A stretch of 64,000 bases of DNA, taken from Pseudomonas sp. G2-4 (lineage in GTDB: Bacteria > Pseudomonadota > Gammaproteobacteria > Pseudomonadales > Pseudomonadaceae). This document shows positions 34,111 through 42,289 of the stretch, piece after piece. Position numbers and translations under genes: made by a program. How positions within the stretch are numbered: position 1 is the first letter of the stretch; each line of letters opens with the position of its first letter. The stretch is taken from the NCBI RefSeq assembly GCF_030064125.1, contig NZ_CP125957.1, forward strand, positions 4,954,501 to 5,018,500, read 5' to 3'. The notes below the pieces were generated by a model that was given only the letters and a program-made list of their open reading frames with translations, was not told where the DNA came from and did not search any database.

Positions 34111-35886
34111 ATGAAATTAATATTTCCAGAAAGCTTTGATGACCTTAAAGCCAAATTGACAAATGTGGGTGGTGAATGGGACGAAACACAACCAGGAAAA
34201 AAGGTGCTTCGTTTGGATGGCGGAGTGATGAACTGGTTTGAAAGCACTGGCACTGTTCAGTTCCAAGGAAAGCTGGACAAGAAGGAAATTCTAGAGCGCC
34301 TTGTTACTGCCGCGTTAGCTCCAGAAAAAGATCTTCCTCCAGCCATTGAATCTCCTCCAGCAGCCATCATTGAACCTAAACCTGACCCTTCGGATGACGT
34401 AGCATCTCAGCATCTAAAAGGAGTGTTCACGGAGTCCGAAATAATAATAGGTATTGTTAGTGCAGTGGGTACAGAATCAAGCCGTGTAATAAGCCCCCTA
34501 AAGGATAGAATTTCGCAATTTGGTTATCATGTTGAAGAGATCAAGATCTCATCTTTACTCACACCTCCCAGCACAAACACGTCAGGAACATCTGAATACT
34601 CCCGTATAAAAGGTTTAATGGGTGTTGGCGACAAGCTTAGGGAAACTACAAAAAATAATGCAATCCTGTCATACGGGGCAGCCAAGAGCATAAGAGAGAA
34701 ACGAGACCCGCGAAACACCAAAAGAGCTTACATTATAAACTCCTTAAAACACCCAGAAGAAGTTGACTTACTACGAAAAGTCTACGGCCAAGGATTCTAC
34801 CTATTCGGCATTCACTCTGACCCCAAAAGGCGGCTTCATTACCTCATCAACGACAAAGGCTTGACTCAATCAGAAGCGGTTGAACTCACAAAAATTGACG
34901 AAGATGAAAACATCACTCATGGGCAAAGAACAAGAGACACTTACCATCTAGCTGATTTTTTTATAAACCTAGGAAAAAATGATGACCAGGTTAAAAATAC
35001 ACTCCAACGCTTCCTAGAGTTGATACTTTCACACCCCTATAAAAATCCGACATTTGATGAGTTCGCTATGTTTATGGCGTTCTCTAGCTCGGTTCGTTCG
35101 GGCGATCTATCCCGACAGGTGGGAGCGGTCATAACCAAGGATCGCCAGATAATTGCAACAGGCGCCAATGACTCTCCTAAGTTTGGCGGAGGACTTTATT
35201 GGGCTGAGACCGATGAAAATAGCGGTACCGTATCCGATACACCTCAAGGCAAAGATTACACCCGAGGGGAAGATTCCAACAAATCGGAACAGACAGAAAT
35301 AATAAATGAGATCCTGTCTGAAATAGGCCACCTTAAAAACGACCAAGAAGTATCAGATAACTCTTACAAAGAAATACAATTTATTCTTGAGAAGAGCCGA
35401 ATCAGAGACCTTACAGAGTTCGGCAGGGTGGTTCACGCGGAAATGGAGGCACTTCTTTCTTGCAGCAGATCTGACATAAGCAGCGCCGCGTCCGATTTAT
35501 ATTGCACAACATTCCCTTGCCACAATTGCGCCAAGCACATTATCGCAGCTGGGGTAAAACGCGTCATATATGTAGAGCCATACCCCAAAAGCAAAGCACT
35601 CGAGTTTCATTCAGATTCAGTGGAATTGAATACAACACTTGAGGCATCTAAGACTTCACTCAATGTTATATTCGAGCCATTTACGGGCGTGGGCGCAAGA
35701 AGATTCCTTGATTTCTTCTCTATGAATCTTGGCTCTGGAAGCAAACTAAAGAGAAAAAACAAGGATGGAACAGTTATCGACTGGGACAAAAGCAAAGCAA
35801 AAACCCGAGTTCCATTACTCCCAATATCATATTTAGATGTTGAAGCCAAAGCTGCTGTTTTTTTTAAATCAGAGACAAGCTCTTAA
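34111..35886 (+). CDS. Anti-phage dCTP/dCMP deaminase-like protein with extra N-terminal domain
   Basis: 591 residues in three parts. (1) Residues 1-70: FDDLKAKLTNVGGEWDE and GGVMNWFESTGTVQFQGKLD, a small domain found fused to other defence effectors. (2) From about residue 111: IIIGIVSAVGTESSRVISPL, an altered P-loop, without the usual GK[ST]. (3) A C-terminal cytidine/dCMP deaminase domain with VHAEME (H442, E444) and PCHNC (C470, C473) zinc and catalytic residues. Defensive deaminases of this kind deplete dCTP on infection. AT-rich compared with neighbours, consistent with acquisition. Confidence 0.82.
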   Translation: MKLIFPESFDDLKAKLTNVGGEWDETQPGKKVLRLDGGVMNWFESTGTVQFQGKLDKKEILERLVTAALAPEKDLPPAIESPPAAIIEPKPDPSDDVASQHLKGVFTESEIIIGIVSAVGTESSRVISPLKDRISQFGYHVEEIKISSLLTPPSTNTSGTSEYSRIKGLMGVGDKLRETTKNNAILSYGAAKSIREKRDPRNTKRAYIINSLKHPEEVDLLRKVYGQGFYLFGIHSDPKRRLHYLINDKGLTQSEAVELTKIDEDENITHGQRTRDTYHLADFFINLGKNDDQVKNTLQRFLELILSHPYKNPTFDEFAMFMAFSSSVRSGDLSRQVGAVITKDRQIIATGANDSPKFGGGLYWAETDENSGTVSDTPQGKDYTRGEDSNKSEQTEIINEILSEIGHLKNDQEVSDNSYKEIQFILEKSRIRDLTEFGRVVHAEMEALLSCSRSDISSAASDLYCTTFPCHNCAKHIIAAGVKRVIYVEPYPKSKALEFHSDSVELNTTLEASKTSLNVIFEPFTGVGARRFLDFFSMNLGSGSKLKRKNKDGTVIDWDKSKAKTRVPLLPISYLDVEAKAAVFFKSETSS

Positions 35887-36045
35887 AAATGCATCCACTC
35901 CGCTTTGGAGAGGCCTCTCTCCAAAGCAAAACTCTCTTGCAAATAACTTAAAACACCTAAAAATTTCGTCAACCAAAATTATCTTACCTTCCCATTAACG
36001 CTCCCTTTCTCTTCCCGTTACTTTCTTGCCTAACTGAAGACCGTA

Positions 36046-36068
36046 CCTGACAGCAGGCAAGAGCAGGC
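36046..36068 (+). repeat. Direct repeat flanking the PIN cassette, left copy
   Basis: CCTGACAGCAGGCAAGAGCAGGC; the right copy CCTGACAGCAGGCCGGAACAGGC at 36996-37018 differs at three positions. The two lie 950 bp apart in direct orientation and enclose the PIN gene and its upstream region. Confidence 0.6.
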
Positions 36069-36096
36069 GGTGCTGTGACAGCAACACCCTCACTCA

Positions 36097-36120
36097 AATG
36101 TGAGCACATCTGCTCACATT
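36097..36120. terminator. Perfect hairpin downstream of the PIN gene
   Basis: AATGTGAGCA-CATC-TGCTCACATT: 10-bp perfect arms and a 4-nt loop, 39 bp beyond the PIN gene's stop codon. No T run follows, so it could be a terminator or a binding site. The rest of 35887-36158 holds no gene. Confidence 0.45.
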
Positions 36121-36158
36121 GCTAGTGCTCGATATCTAAAGACCAGCGGCCCTTACTC

Positions 36159-36701
36159 CTAGTTGGATGCTATTGCTCGCTCTACGAACGCTCTTAGGCA
36201 GAGGCCGGAGGTGAGGAACTGATCCAGGAACACAACTTGACCGCCCTGCTGATAAGCGGTGTTCAGCGGTCCTTTCTTAGCGTCCAAGGTGAGAACAACC
36301 GACTCGAAGGATCGGGAAGCCAATGCTACATCTGCTTCATTAGGATAAAGCCTTGATTTAGCTTTCATGCGCGCACCTAACGTACTCCGCTGCTGCGCCA
36401 TGAACGCCAACTCCGCCTCGCTTGCGAAGCAGCCCTGATCGAACCCCCCATATCGTTGTTCATCCGGCGGCACAGACTCGTCGTAGAAACCGAATAACGG
36501 AACCGTCTTGACGGCTCGCTGGACCGTTGTGTTGATGAAGGTCTTCAGCTCAGCCTTCTCCTCGGGGATTGGTGGTATCTCAAACTCCGCTTCCCGGGTC
36601 ATGCAAAGACAGTACTGGTTAGCTGGAAACTCTGCGGTTAGATCTATTTGATGGTCGAACAGTAGATTCCAGACATTTGCGTCAATATAAACTCTGATCA
36701 T
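36159..36701 (-). CDS. PIN-domain protein, probable nuclease
   Basis: 180 residues starting MIRVYIDANVWNLLFDHQID. The acidic residues of a PIN-fold RNase are in the expected order: D in YIDANVWN, E in EEKAELKTF region, D in NEADVALASRS, and D in VVLTLDAKKG. PIN proteins are toxin RNases or phage-defence nucleases. No antitoxin gene is next to it; the partner, if any, may lie elsewhere. Unusual repeats lie about 100 bp upstream (36794-36848). Confidence 0.7.
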   Translation of the reverse strand: MIRVYIDANVWNLLFDHQIDLTAEFPANQYCLCMTREAEFEIPPIPEEKAELKTFINTTVQRAVKTVPLFGFYDESVPPDEQRYGGFDQGCFASEAELAFMAQQRSTLGARMKAKSRLYPNEADVALASRSFESVVLTLDAKKGPLNTAYQQGGQVVFLDQFLTSGLCLRAFVERAIASN

Positions 36702-36793
36702 GTGCGCGCTCCTCGCGGTCGTTAGATCGCTGTCTTGTCAAAACATTTGGAAAGGACAATGCCCAGCCTAGCCTTAGAATCTTGCCGTGCCGA

Positions 36794-36848
36794 GTGAGAC
36801 GTTTCGGTCTAAGTGGGATGGTTTGGTCTCACTGAGACGTTTTGGTCT
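36794..36848 (-). repeat. Repeated GAGACGTTTYGGTCT-type sites upstream of the PIN gene
   Basis: GTGAGACGTTTCGGTCTA (36794), ATGGTTTGGTCTC (36817) and TGAGACGTTTTGGTCTAT (36833) repeat a GAGACGTTT-Y-GGTCT unit, itself nearly palindromic. Further right are GGTAACG/CGTTACC inverted and CCGTTACC direct repeats (36949-36980). The 688-bp stretch 36702-37390 has no convincing gene otherwise. Confidence 0.5.
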
Positions 36849-36995
36849 ATCTGGCAGATCTGGGGTCGTTCCGGTGTTATCGGTGCTCAGCCCGAGTATT
36901 GCGAGACAGACCATATGAGCCGAATCGGACCGTACGGCCTGACTGGCCGGTAACGCTTCTAACGTTACCTTACCGTTACCTGGCGTGTGTCAAAG

Positions 36996-37018
36996 CCTGA
37001 CAGCAGGCCGGAACAGGC
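36996..37018 (+). repeat. Direct repeat flanking the PIN cassette, right copy
   Basis: CCTGACAGCAGGCCGGAACAGGC; pairs with 36046-36068 (20 of 23 bases identical). Confidence 0.6.
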
Positions 37019-37390
37019 ACGCGACACGGTGATCCACCACTGGTGGAAGATGCGTCCAAATCTGGACGCATCAAATCCGCGCCACATTTCACATCTTGCA
37101 AAACGTGGCTCGGAAACCTCACATACCGAAACGGTAGCTCAGCCCTCCTCGCTCCATCCTCAATCTGAGATCGGACTGAGCCGAAAACTCGGCTATGTAT
37201 CACTTTGCCTACCTCCGACTTACTGCAACAAAAGTCTCCTTCTCGATTCGCTGCAAACCAACTATTTCAGTCCCGTTTAATCCGGTTGCGTGTATCACCT
37301 AGAGTGCACCTAAAAAGCACTGGATAAATGATCAGATCATGCCTAATGTGAGTTTTTGAGCCACTCAAAACTCCATTCGAGGCCGCACCT

Positions 37391-37567
37391 ATGAATACAG
37401 CTAAGCCCGCCCGAGGACGCCAGCACAAACCAACTCGCTCTGAAGTTGCTGCCGCCTGGGGCCGCCTTCGCGACGCCGCAGCAGACGGAAGCGTTCAAGC
37501 ATCCGCCCTTCTGATAGCGCTCGCTGAAAACAAACCGGTCATCGCCATGGAATCGCCCGCCGCATGA
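37391..37567 (+). CDS. Small hypothetical phage-type protein (58 aa)
   Basis: From ATG 37391 to TGA 37567: begins MNTAKPARGRQHKPTRSEVA and continues AAWGRLRDAAADGSVQASAL. Basic N-terminus, no recognised domain. It overlaps the start of the DUF5681 gene by ATGA, which supports it as a real first gene of the phage-type run. Confidence 0.55.
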   Translation: MNTAKPARGRQHKPTRSEVAAAWGRLRDAAADGSVQASALLIALAENKPVIAMESPAA

Positions 37568-37980
37568 CTGATCGCGATAAAGCCGGCAAATGGAAGCCCG
37601 GACAGTCGGGTAATCCCGGCGGCCGTTCCGGCCAGACGCAAGAGCTGCGCGCCCGACTCGCGGAAGGTGCAGACGCCGTGACAAAGAAGGTTCTAACAGC
37701 AGCCAAGAAGGGCGATATGCAGGCTTGCCGCCTAATCCTTGAACGCCTGGTACCGCCAATCAAGCCAACTGCCGAGACAGTGTGCTTCGAACTCGACGAC
37801 ACCGACCTACCCAGCGCAGCCAAATCAATCCTTCGCGCAGTGGCCGCCGGCGAGCTACCGCCAGACCAGGGCAAGGTATTGATCGAAGGGCTAGGCGCTG
37901 TTGCCCGGGTCATCGAAGTTGCCGAGCTACAGAAAGCGGTTGAGGAACTCCGCGAACAGATGGAGGGAATGCGGCAATGA
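37564..37980 (+). CDS. DUF5681-type phage protein
   Basis: 138 residues with the family N-terminus KWKPGQSGNPGGRSG, then LRARLAEGADAVTKKVL and a C-terminal coiled segment AELQKAVEELREQMEGMRQ. DUF5681 proteins are usually found in prophages near packaging genes; their role is not established. Coupled at both ends by short overlaps to its neighbours. Confidence 0.75.
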   Translation: MTDRDKAGKWKPGQSGNPGGRSGQTQELRARLAEGADAVTKKVLTAAKKGDMQACRLILERLVPPIKPTAETVCFELDDTDLPSAAKSILRAVAAGELPPDQGKVLIEGLGAVARVIEVAELQKAVEELREQMEGMRQ

Positions 37981-38408
37981 GCATTAAGTGGATGCGGGCC
38001 GAGCTCAAGCGAATTGCAGAAAAGATCGGCGCCGATGACGAAGAAACAGTGCTCGTTATGTTGACGGTGGTGGACTGCAGGGTTGACGCGGTTGAGGAGG
38101 AGATGGACTACCCCAAAACAGTGGGCCACTCCTTCAACTATCCCGTCCTCGGCGTACAGACGGTCATGCACTTCCCACTGTGCACCATGAACAGCTATGA
38201 CGCGGCCAATCTGGCAGAGGCGTTCATTCTCCACGTCCGAGCAATTGAAAGTCTCCGCCGTCCCGCTCCAGTAGGTGTGATGGATATGCGGCCATTCCCA
38301 AGCGCTGGCGCCTGGATCTTCCCGCCATTGGCTGACGGGCAAGACATCAAAAATCACGTCGCCGAACAGTACCGGCTGATCCTCGAGGCCCGCCATGAAC
38401 ATCCGTAG
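37977..38408 (+). CDS. Hypothetical phage-type protein (143 aa)
   Basis: Starts MSIKWMRAELKRIAEKIGAD. Soluble, with LVMLTVVDCRVDAVEEEMDY and a middle HSFNYPVLGVQTVMHFPLC; the C-terminal end is SRHEHP-type basic. No family recognised. It overlaps DUF5681 by 4 bp and the next gene by 14 bp, so it belongs to the same operon. Confidence 0.6.
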   Translation: MSIKWMRAELKRIAEKIGADDEETVLVMLTVVDCRVDAVEEEMDYPKTVGHSFNYPVLGVQTVMHFPLCTMNSYDAANLAEAFILHVRAIESLRRPAPVGVMDMRPFPSAGAWIFPPLADGQDIKNHVAEQYRLILEARHEHP

Positions 38409-38604
38409 CCAGGTGGCCAAGCTGCGTCAGCAATCCGGGCTCACTCAATTCAGTCGTGACGTGCGAGAGATCAGCGCCCTTATGGACGAGTTGCACGCAG
38501 CAGCAACCGGCGGTGACGCCCGGGAGAACTTGTCCCTACTCCAAATCCTGAGCGAAGCCTCAGACCAAAACCGGCCGAACCACGGCCAGACAATCAAAAG
38601 GTAA
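38395..38604 (+). CDS. Hypothetical phage-type protein (69 aa)
   Basis: Starts MNIRSQVAKLRQQSGLTQFS; helical, acidic middle (DVREISALMDELHAA). No recognised function. Overlaps the end of the previous gene and is followed 4 bp later by the 277-aa gene. Confidence 0.55.
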   Translation: MNIRSQVAKLRQQSGLTQFSRDVREISALMDELHAAATGGDARENLSLLQILSEASDQNRPNHGQTIKR

Positions 38605-38608
38605 CCCC

Positions 38609-39442
38609 ATGAAAATCGGCAAACGATCCGTCCTCAAAGTTGGCTTGGCCAACCTCCATTACTCCGAATACGAACACCACCAGGTAGAGGCAAGAACATT
38701 CAACATTCAACGACCTGATGGCACCAAAGGCACCTGGCAGGCCGGTGGCTTGCTGAAGTCTGTTCGCCATTTGCAGGGCTTGTCGCTAGAGGCGTTCAAG
38801 GACCTCGGAGAAGAAATCATCTCGATTCGCGAGAACAAGGACCTCAACGCCGCTGCCATTGAGCGCAAGGGCAAAGAGCAGATTGATGGAATCATCCCCG
38901 CTCTGATGCCTGCGATGGAGAAGGCGGCAAAAGATATGCTCACGTTGGCCCAAACAGTGGCGAGCGGATTTGCAGCGGTCACGCCTCGCGCTAGCTCGGA
39001 CGTTGTTGGTTTCCTGGCTGACCAGGAGCTACGAGCCATCGTGCGTAGCCTCAAGCCGGAAGAGCGCCAGCGATTAGTCGCTGAAGCGCGCGCAGGCAGT
39101 CACCCTGATGTTGTAGAGGCGGTGCTAAGGGCAAACCCAATGCTCTCCGGACTATCACCAGAGGCGGCTGACAGTCTTTCGCGCGCAGGTATTGCCGCGT
39201 CCCGCGCCGAAGACATTGAAGGGCTCAAGCAGATGCTAGCGATCTACGATGACGTGCTGGCCACCGCCTCCAATGCCGGTGTCGCACTGAGCGGTATGGT
39301 CGCCAATTCGAATGGGTACACCGGTCGGTTTGAGAAATGGAGGTCGGGCTGCGAAGGCTCCGAGGCGCTTCGGGAATGGCTGGCGAAAATGCCCACTCGC
39401 AGCTCCGCGAAAGCGTCTCCTGATCAATCCGAAGCAGGCTAA
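38609..39442 (+). CDS. Hypothetical phage-type protein (277 aa)
   Basis: Starts MKIGKRSVLKVGLANLHYSE. Helical, alanine-rich central part (DMLTLAQTVASGFAAVTPRA; PEERQRLVAEARAGSHPDVV; LSPEAADSLSRAGIAASRAE). No membrane segments. The family is not recognised. Lies between small phage-type genes and the tail-assembly gene, so a phage or island function is likely. Confidence 0.6.
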   Translation: MKIGKRSVLKVGLANLHYSEYEHHQVEARTFNIQRPDGTKGTWQAGGLLKSVRHLQGLSLEAFKDLGEEIISIRENKDLNAAAIERKGKEQIDGIIPALMPAMEKAAKDMLTLAQTVASGFAAVTPRASSDVVGFLADQELRAIVRSLKPEERQRLVAEARAGSHPDVVEAVLRANPMLSGLSPEAADSLSRAGIAASRAEDIEGLKQMLAIYDDVLATASNAGVALSGMVANSNGYTGRFEKWRSGCEGSEALREWLAKMPTRSSAKASPDQSEAG

Positions 39443-39495
39443 CTACCCATTCGCCTTGGGCTTCCAATCCCTTCGCCCAATCCATAGGAGGCCGC

Positions 39496-40092
39496 ATGGC
39501 CGCTACAGCAATCGAATACGCCCCGCTCACCACCATCAAACTGTACGGGCAGCTACGGCAGTTCGGTAAGTCCTACCAGTTCTCCGTCCGAACGCCGGCC
39601 GAGGCCATCAAAGCACTGTCAGTGCAGATCCCTGGGTTTGAAAGGTTTCTGTCTAACGCGAAGTCTCGCGGGCTTGTATTCGCGGTCTTTCGAGGCAAGA
39701 AAAATATCGGTGAGGGCGAGCTTGGGTTTCAAGGCAAAGGCGACATCATCATTGCCCCTGTAATCGTAGGCAGCAAACGCTCGGGAGTTCTGCAAACCGT
39801 CATCGGCGCCGTGCTGATCGCAGCGTCATTCTTCACGTTCTGGGCGCCTCCAGTATCAGCCGGCCTGTTTGCATCTGGCGTGGGCATGGTCGCAGGCGGC
39901 GTCATTCAAATGCTCAGCCCCCAGGCTGGCGGCCTGAAGACCAGCGCCGCTCCAGAAAATACGCCTGGCTACGCCTTCGGCAGCGCGAAGAACACCACGG
40001 CATCCGGAAACCCGGTACCGCTGTGTTACGGCAAGCGGCGGGTAGGAGGCGCGATCATCAGTGCCGCGATCTACGCCGAAGACCAGATGTAG
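39496..40092 (+). CDS. Phage tail assembly protein, gpI-like
   Basis: 198 residues. The N-terminal beta-grasp domain is typical of lambda gpI-type proteins (TTIKLYGQLRQFGKSYQFSV, FRGKKNIGEGELGFQGKG), then a hydrophobic segment (VLIAASFFTFWAPPVSAGLF, GVGMVAGGVIQML) and a C-terminal NTTASGNPVPLCYGKRRVGG...ISAAIYAEDQM tail. In tailed phages it acts in tail tip assembly. No other tail genes survive here, so it is a remnant. After its TAG stop a second copy of the C-terminal segment follows in frame (40093-40227). Confidence 0.85.
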   Translation: MAATAIEYAPLTTIKLYGQLRQFGKSYQFSVRTPAEAIKALSVQIPGFERFLSNAKSRGLVFAVFRGKKNIGEGELGFQGKGDIIIAPVIVGSKRSGVLQTVIGAVLIAASFFTFWAPPVSAGLFASGVGMVAGGVIQMLSPQAGGLKTSAAPENTPGYAFGSAKNTTASGNPVPLCYGKRRVGGAIISAAIYAEDQM

Positions 40093-40227
40093 GCCAAAAC
40101 GCCCTACGCCTTGGGCGGCACTAATAACACCGCGGCCAGCGGCGAGCCAATACCAATCTGCATCGGTAAGCGCCGCTGGGGCGGGATGATAATCTCGACT
40201 CTGATCCACACTAAGGATCAAGCTTGA
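40093..40227 (+). pseudogene. Duplicated C-terminal fragment of a gpI-like tail gene
   Basis: Directly after the TAG stop, and in the same frame, AKTPYALGGTNNTAASGEP...GKRRWGGMIISTLIHTKDQA runs to TGA 40227. It aligns with the end of the gene before it (NTPGYAFGSAKNTTASGNP...GKRRVGGAIISAAIYAEDQM). There is no start codon or ribosome-binding site of its own. It is the 3' end of a related but diverged allele, left by recombination or an old tandem duplication. Confidence 0.75.
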
Positions 40228-40242
40228 AGACCTCATCTATGT

Positions 40243-41442
40243 TCAGGAGGCGGTACCAAAAATCACCTTTTCCGCAACAAACCTAACGATCGGCAAATAT
40301 TCCTCGATGATACTTTCAGAGTCTGTTAATGGTATGTGGCAGTCTTCACGCTTGTAACGATCTGTTGAGTGGACAATTGCGTTTCTGACTTGCTTGAGAA
40401 CTTTTGCCGTATTCGCCAACGCATGCGACTTATTAATAACAGCGTCTTTCTGCCCAAACAAAGTACGTGATTTCGTGTAGACTTTATCGCCACACCTTTC
40501 CTCAAAAGTTGTTATAAACTCGACTAAATCCTCTTCAGAAATATATCGCGCAAGCACGTTACGAAGCATTTCCGTCTCATCATTACGCGAATCATGCCCT
40601 CGAATTGCAGATATAACCTTATCTAGATTATTCCGAGTTGCGCGAAATTTAGTCTCATTCAGTATAGATGCCAAGCGATCATGAACCACCAGCTCTGAGA
40701 CCTTAAGGAATTGATATTCCAAAACATGATAAAACGCTAGGAAACTTTGACTCGGAAAAGGACTCGCTTTAGCAAGTTTGTAATAATTTACAACAGTCTC
40801 ATCATAATCCGCCTCCGACAGGCACTCGTCATCGACCACATCCCCCCAGAATATCGAGCGATTTCGCTTCTTCTTAGGCTTCCAGACCACCATGCAATCA
40901 TTTTGCTCAACGGCGAGTTTGAAAAGTGCTCGCTCAATGACTCGTAGCGCTACAGCGCTCAAGCTTGGCTGTATCTTTCTACCTTTTGCAGAATAAGTAA
41001 CTGTTTGAGGCATAAACAACAGCTGCTTCACCGTACGCCGTTTTATTCTGCTCGCAAGTCGACGTTTAATCCTTATCTCAAAAAACCTCTCATATTCTTT
41101 TGAGATAAAAAAGGCCACAGCAAATATTGAAGAGCAATCACCAACAGTAACGGTATTTTGCCCCTTATCCTTCAGTGTATACGACTCATTATATAAGCCA
41201 GCAGTAGCTAGACGCGAAACTTGCATCTCCACAGAATTATTTAAAACCAGCAGCCTAGACTCAGAGTCGTAGTTAACACTTCGCGCAGTAACAAATGCCT
41301 TATAACTGGCCTCCCACTCATCACTCACGGTGACTACAGTTACAAAGCCATCCTCAGCGGTGACCGTGATACTACTGCCTTCAAATTCGCAATTTAATCC
41401 TAGTTCCACAAAACGATTTTTAACCACTTCGACGAACGTCAT
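40243..41442 (-). CDS. Large HEPN-motif protein, function unknown
   Basis: 399 residues from ATG 41442 (MTFVEVVKNRFVELGLNCEF), with GGGAG upstream. The N-terminal part (about 1-110) is beta-rich; the middle (about 110-250) is basic and helical (RIKRRLASRIKRRTVKQLLF). The C-terminal half holds a HEPN-type helical bundle with QVRNAIVHSTDRY (R353, H358; RxxxxH) preceded by ANTAKVLKQ. It looks like an Apea-type HEPN protein. AT-rich, alone and opposed to its neighbours, in the place where phages carry cargo genes. Confidence 0.65.
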   Translation of the reverse strand: MTFVEVVKNRFVELGLNCEFEGSSITVTAEDGFVTVVTVSDEWEASYKAFVTARSVNYDSESRLLVLNNSVEMQVSRLATAGLYNESYTLKDKGQNTVTVGDCSSIFAVAFFISKEYERFFEIRIKRRLASRIKRRTVKQLLFMPQTVTYSAKGRKIQPSLSAVALRVIERALFKLAVEQNDCMVVWKPKKKRNRSIFWGDVVDDECLSEADYDETVVNYYKLAKASPFPSQSFLAFYHVLEYQFLKVSELVVHDRLASILNETKFRATRNNLDKVISAIRGHDSRNDETEMLRNVLARYISEEDLVEFITTFEERCGDKVYTKSRTLFGQKDAVINKSHALANTAKVLKQVRNAIVHSTDRYKREDCHIPLTDSESIIEEYLPIVRFVAEKVIFGTAS

Positions 41443-41669
41443 GCCAGCTCCCTGATTACAAAAACAAGCGTTTTCCAAATATCCACGCAACGCAAACGAT
41501 AGCTAAACGCCATACTTATACGAGAAAACCGCTGGTTAGATACGTATTTTTTTGCGTATGCCTATCCAGATACAGGCTTATTTTGCCTTTTTCGGGCTTT
41601 ACGCTTGATAAGGAACACCCAAAATGCAACAGTATTAGTAGAACGCCCTAACTGATACAGGCACACATA

Positions 41670-42287
41670 ATGTTCATCCGCGCATACCTCCGAGCATCCA
41701 CCGAAGAGCAAAACGCCGGCCGCGCCCGCGCCTCGCTTGAGCAGTTCGCCAGCGACCATAACAAGGTCATCGCCAGCGTGTACCTGGAGAACGCCAGCGG
41801 CGCCACCGCCGACCGGCCGGAGCTGGTGCGCCTGCTGAAAGATGCGCGCAAGGGTGATGTGCTGCTGGTGGAATCGATAGACCGTCTCTCCCGCCTACCG
41901 GTTGAGGACTGGCAAAAGCTCAAGACCGCTATCGACTCCAAGGGCCTGCGCATCGTTGCGCTCGACCTTCCGACCAGCCACCAGGGAATGCAGGACACCA
42001 AGGGAGATGAGTTCACCGGGCGGATGCTGGGGGCGATCAACTCAATGCTGGTGGAGATGATGGCGGCCATTGCCCGTAAAGATTACGAGCAACGCCGAGA
42101 GCGCCAAGCCCAAGGAATAGAGAAAGCCAAGGCCGAAGGTAAGTATCAGGGTCGACCAGTCGATGCTGACCTTCACAAGCGGGTCACTGAGCTTCTTGAA
42201 GCAGGCCTAGGCATCCGTGCAACGGCCCGCCACGCCAATTGTTCGACAACCACAGTTTTAAGGATCAGGGATAAGGTATCCGCTTAA
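41670..42287 (+). CDS. Serine recombinase (resolvase/invertase family)
   Basis: 205 residues. The N-terminal catalytic domain has the nucleophile S10 in RAYLRASTEEQNAGRARASL, then YLENASGATADRPELVRLLK and the signature LLVESIDRLSRLPVEDW. A linker helix (MLVEMMAAIARKDYEQRRER) precedes a Hin-like DNA-binding domain (GLGIRATARHANCSTTTVLR). Could resolve or invert DNA at sites here; GATACAGGC is repeated at 41567-41576 and near 41654 upstream of it. Its end faces the next gene across 2 bp. Confidence 0.88.
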   Translation: MFIRAYLRASTEEQNAGRARASLEQFASDHNKVIASVYLENASGATADRPELVRLLKDARKGDVLLVESIDRLSRLPVEDWQKLKTAIDSKGLRIVALDLPTSHQGMQDTKGDEFTGRMLGAINSMLVEMMAAIARKDYEQRRERQAQGIEKAKAEGKYQGRPVDADLHKRVTELLEAGLGIRATARHANCSTTTVLRIRDKVSA

Positions 42288-42289
42288 AT

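Noticed and set aside
36987..37280. 97-codon plus-strand open frame upstream of the phage-type genes
   Set aside because: No RBS, no conserved pattern, overlaps repeats.
37391..41442. A complete prophage
   Set aside because: No capsid, terminase, portal or lysis genes; only a tail-assembly remnant and small phage-type genes.
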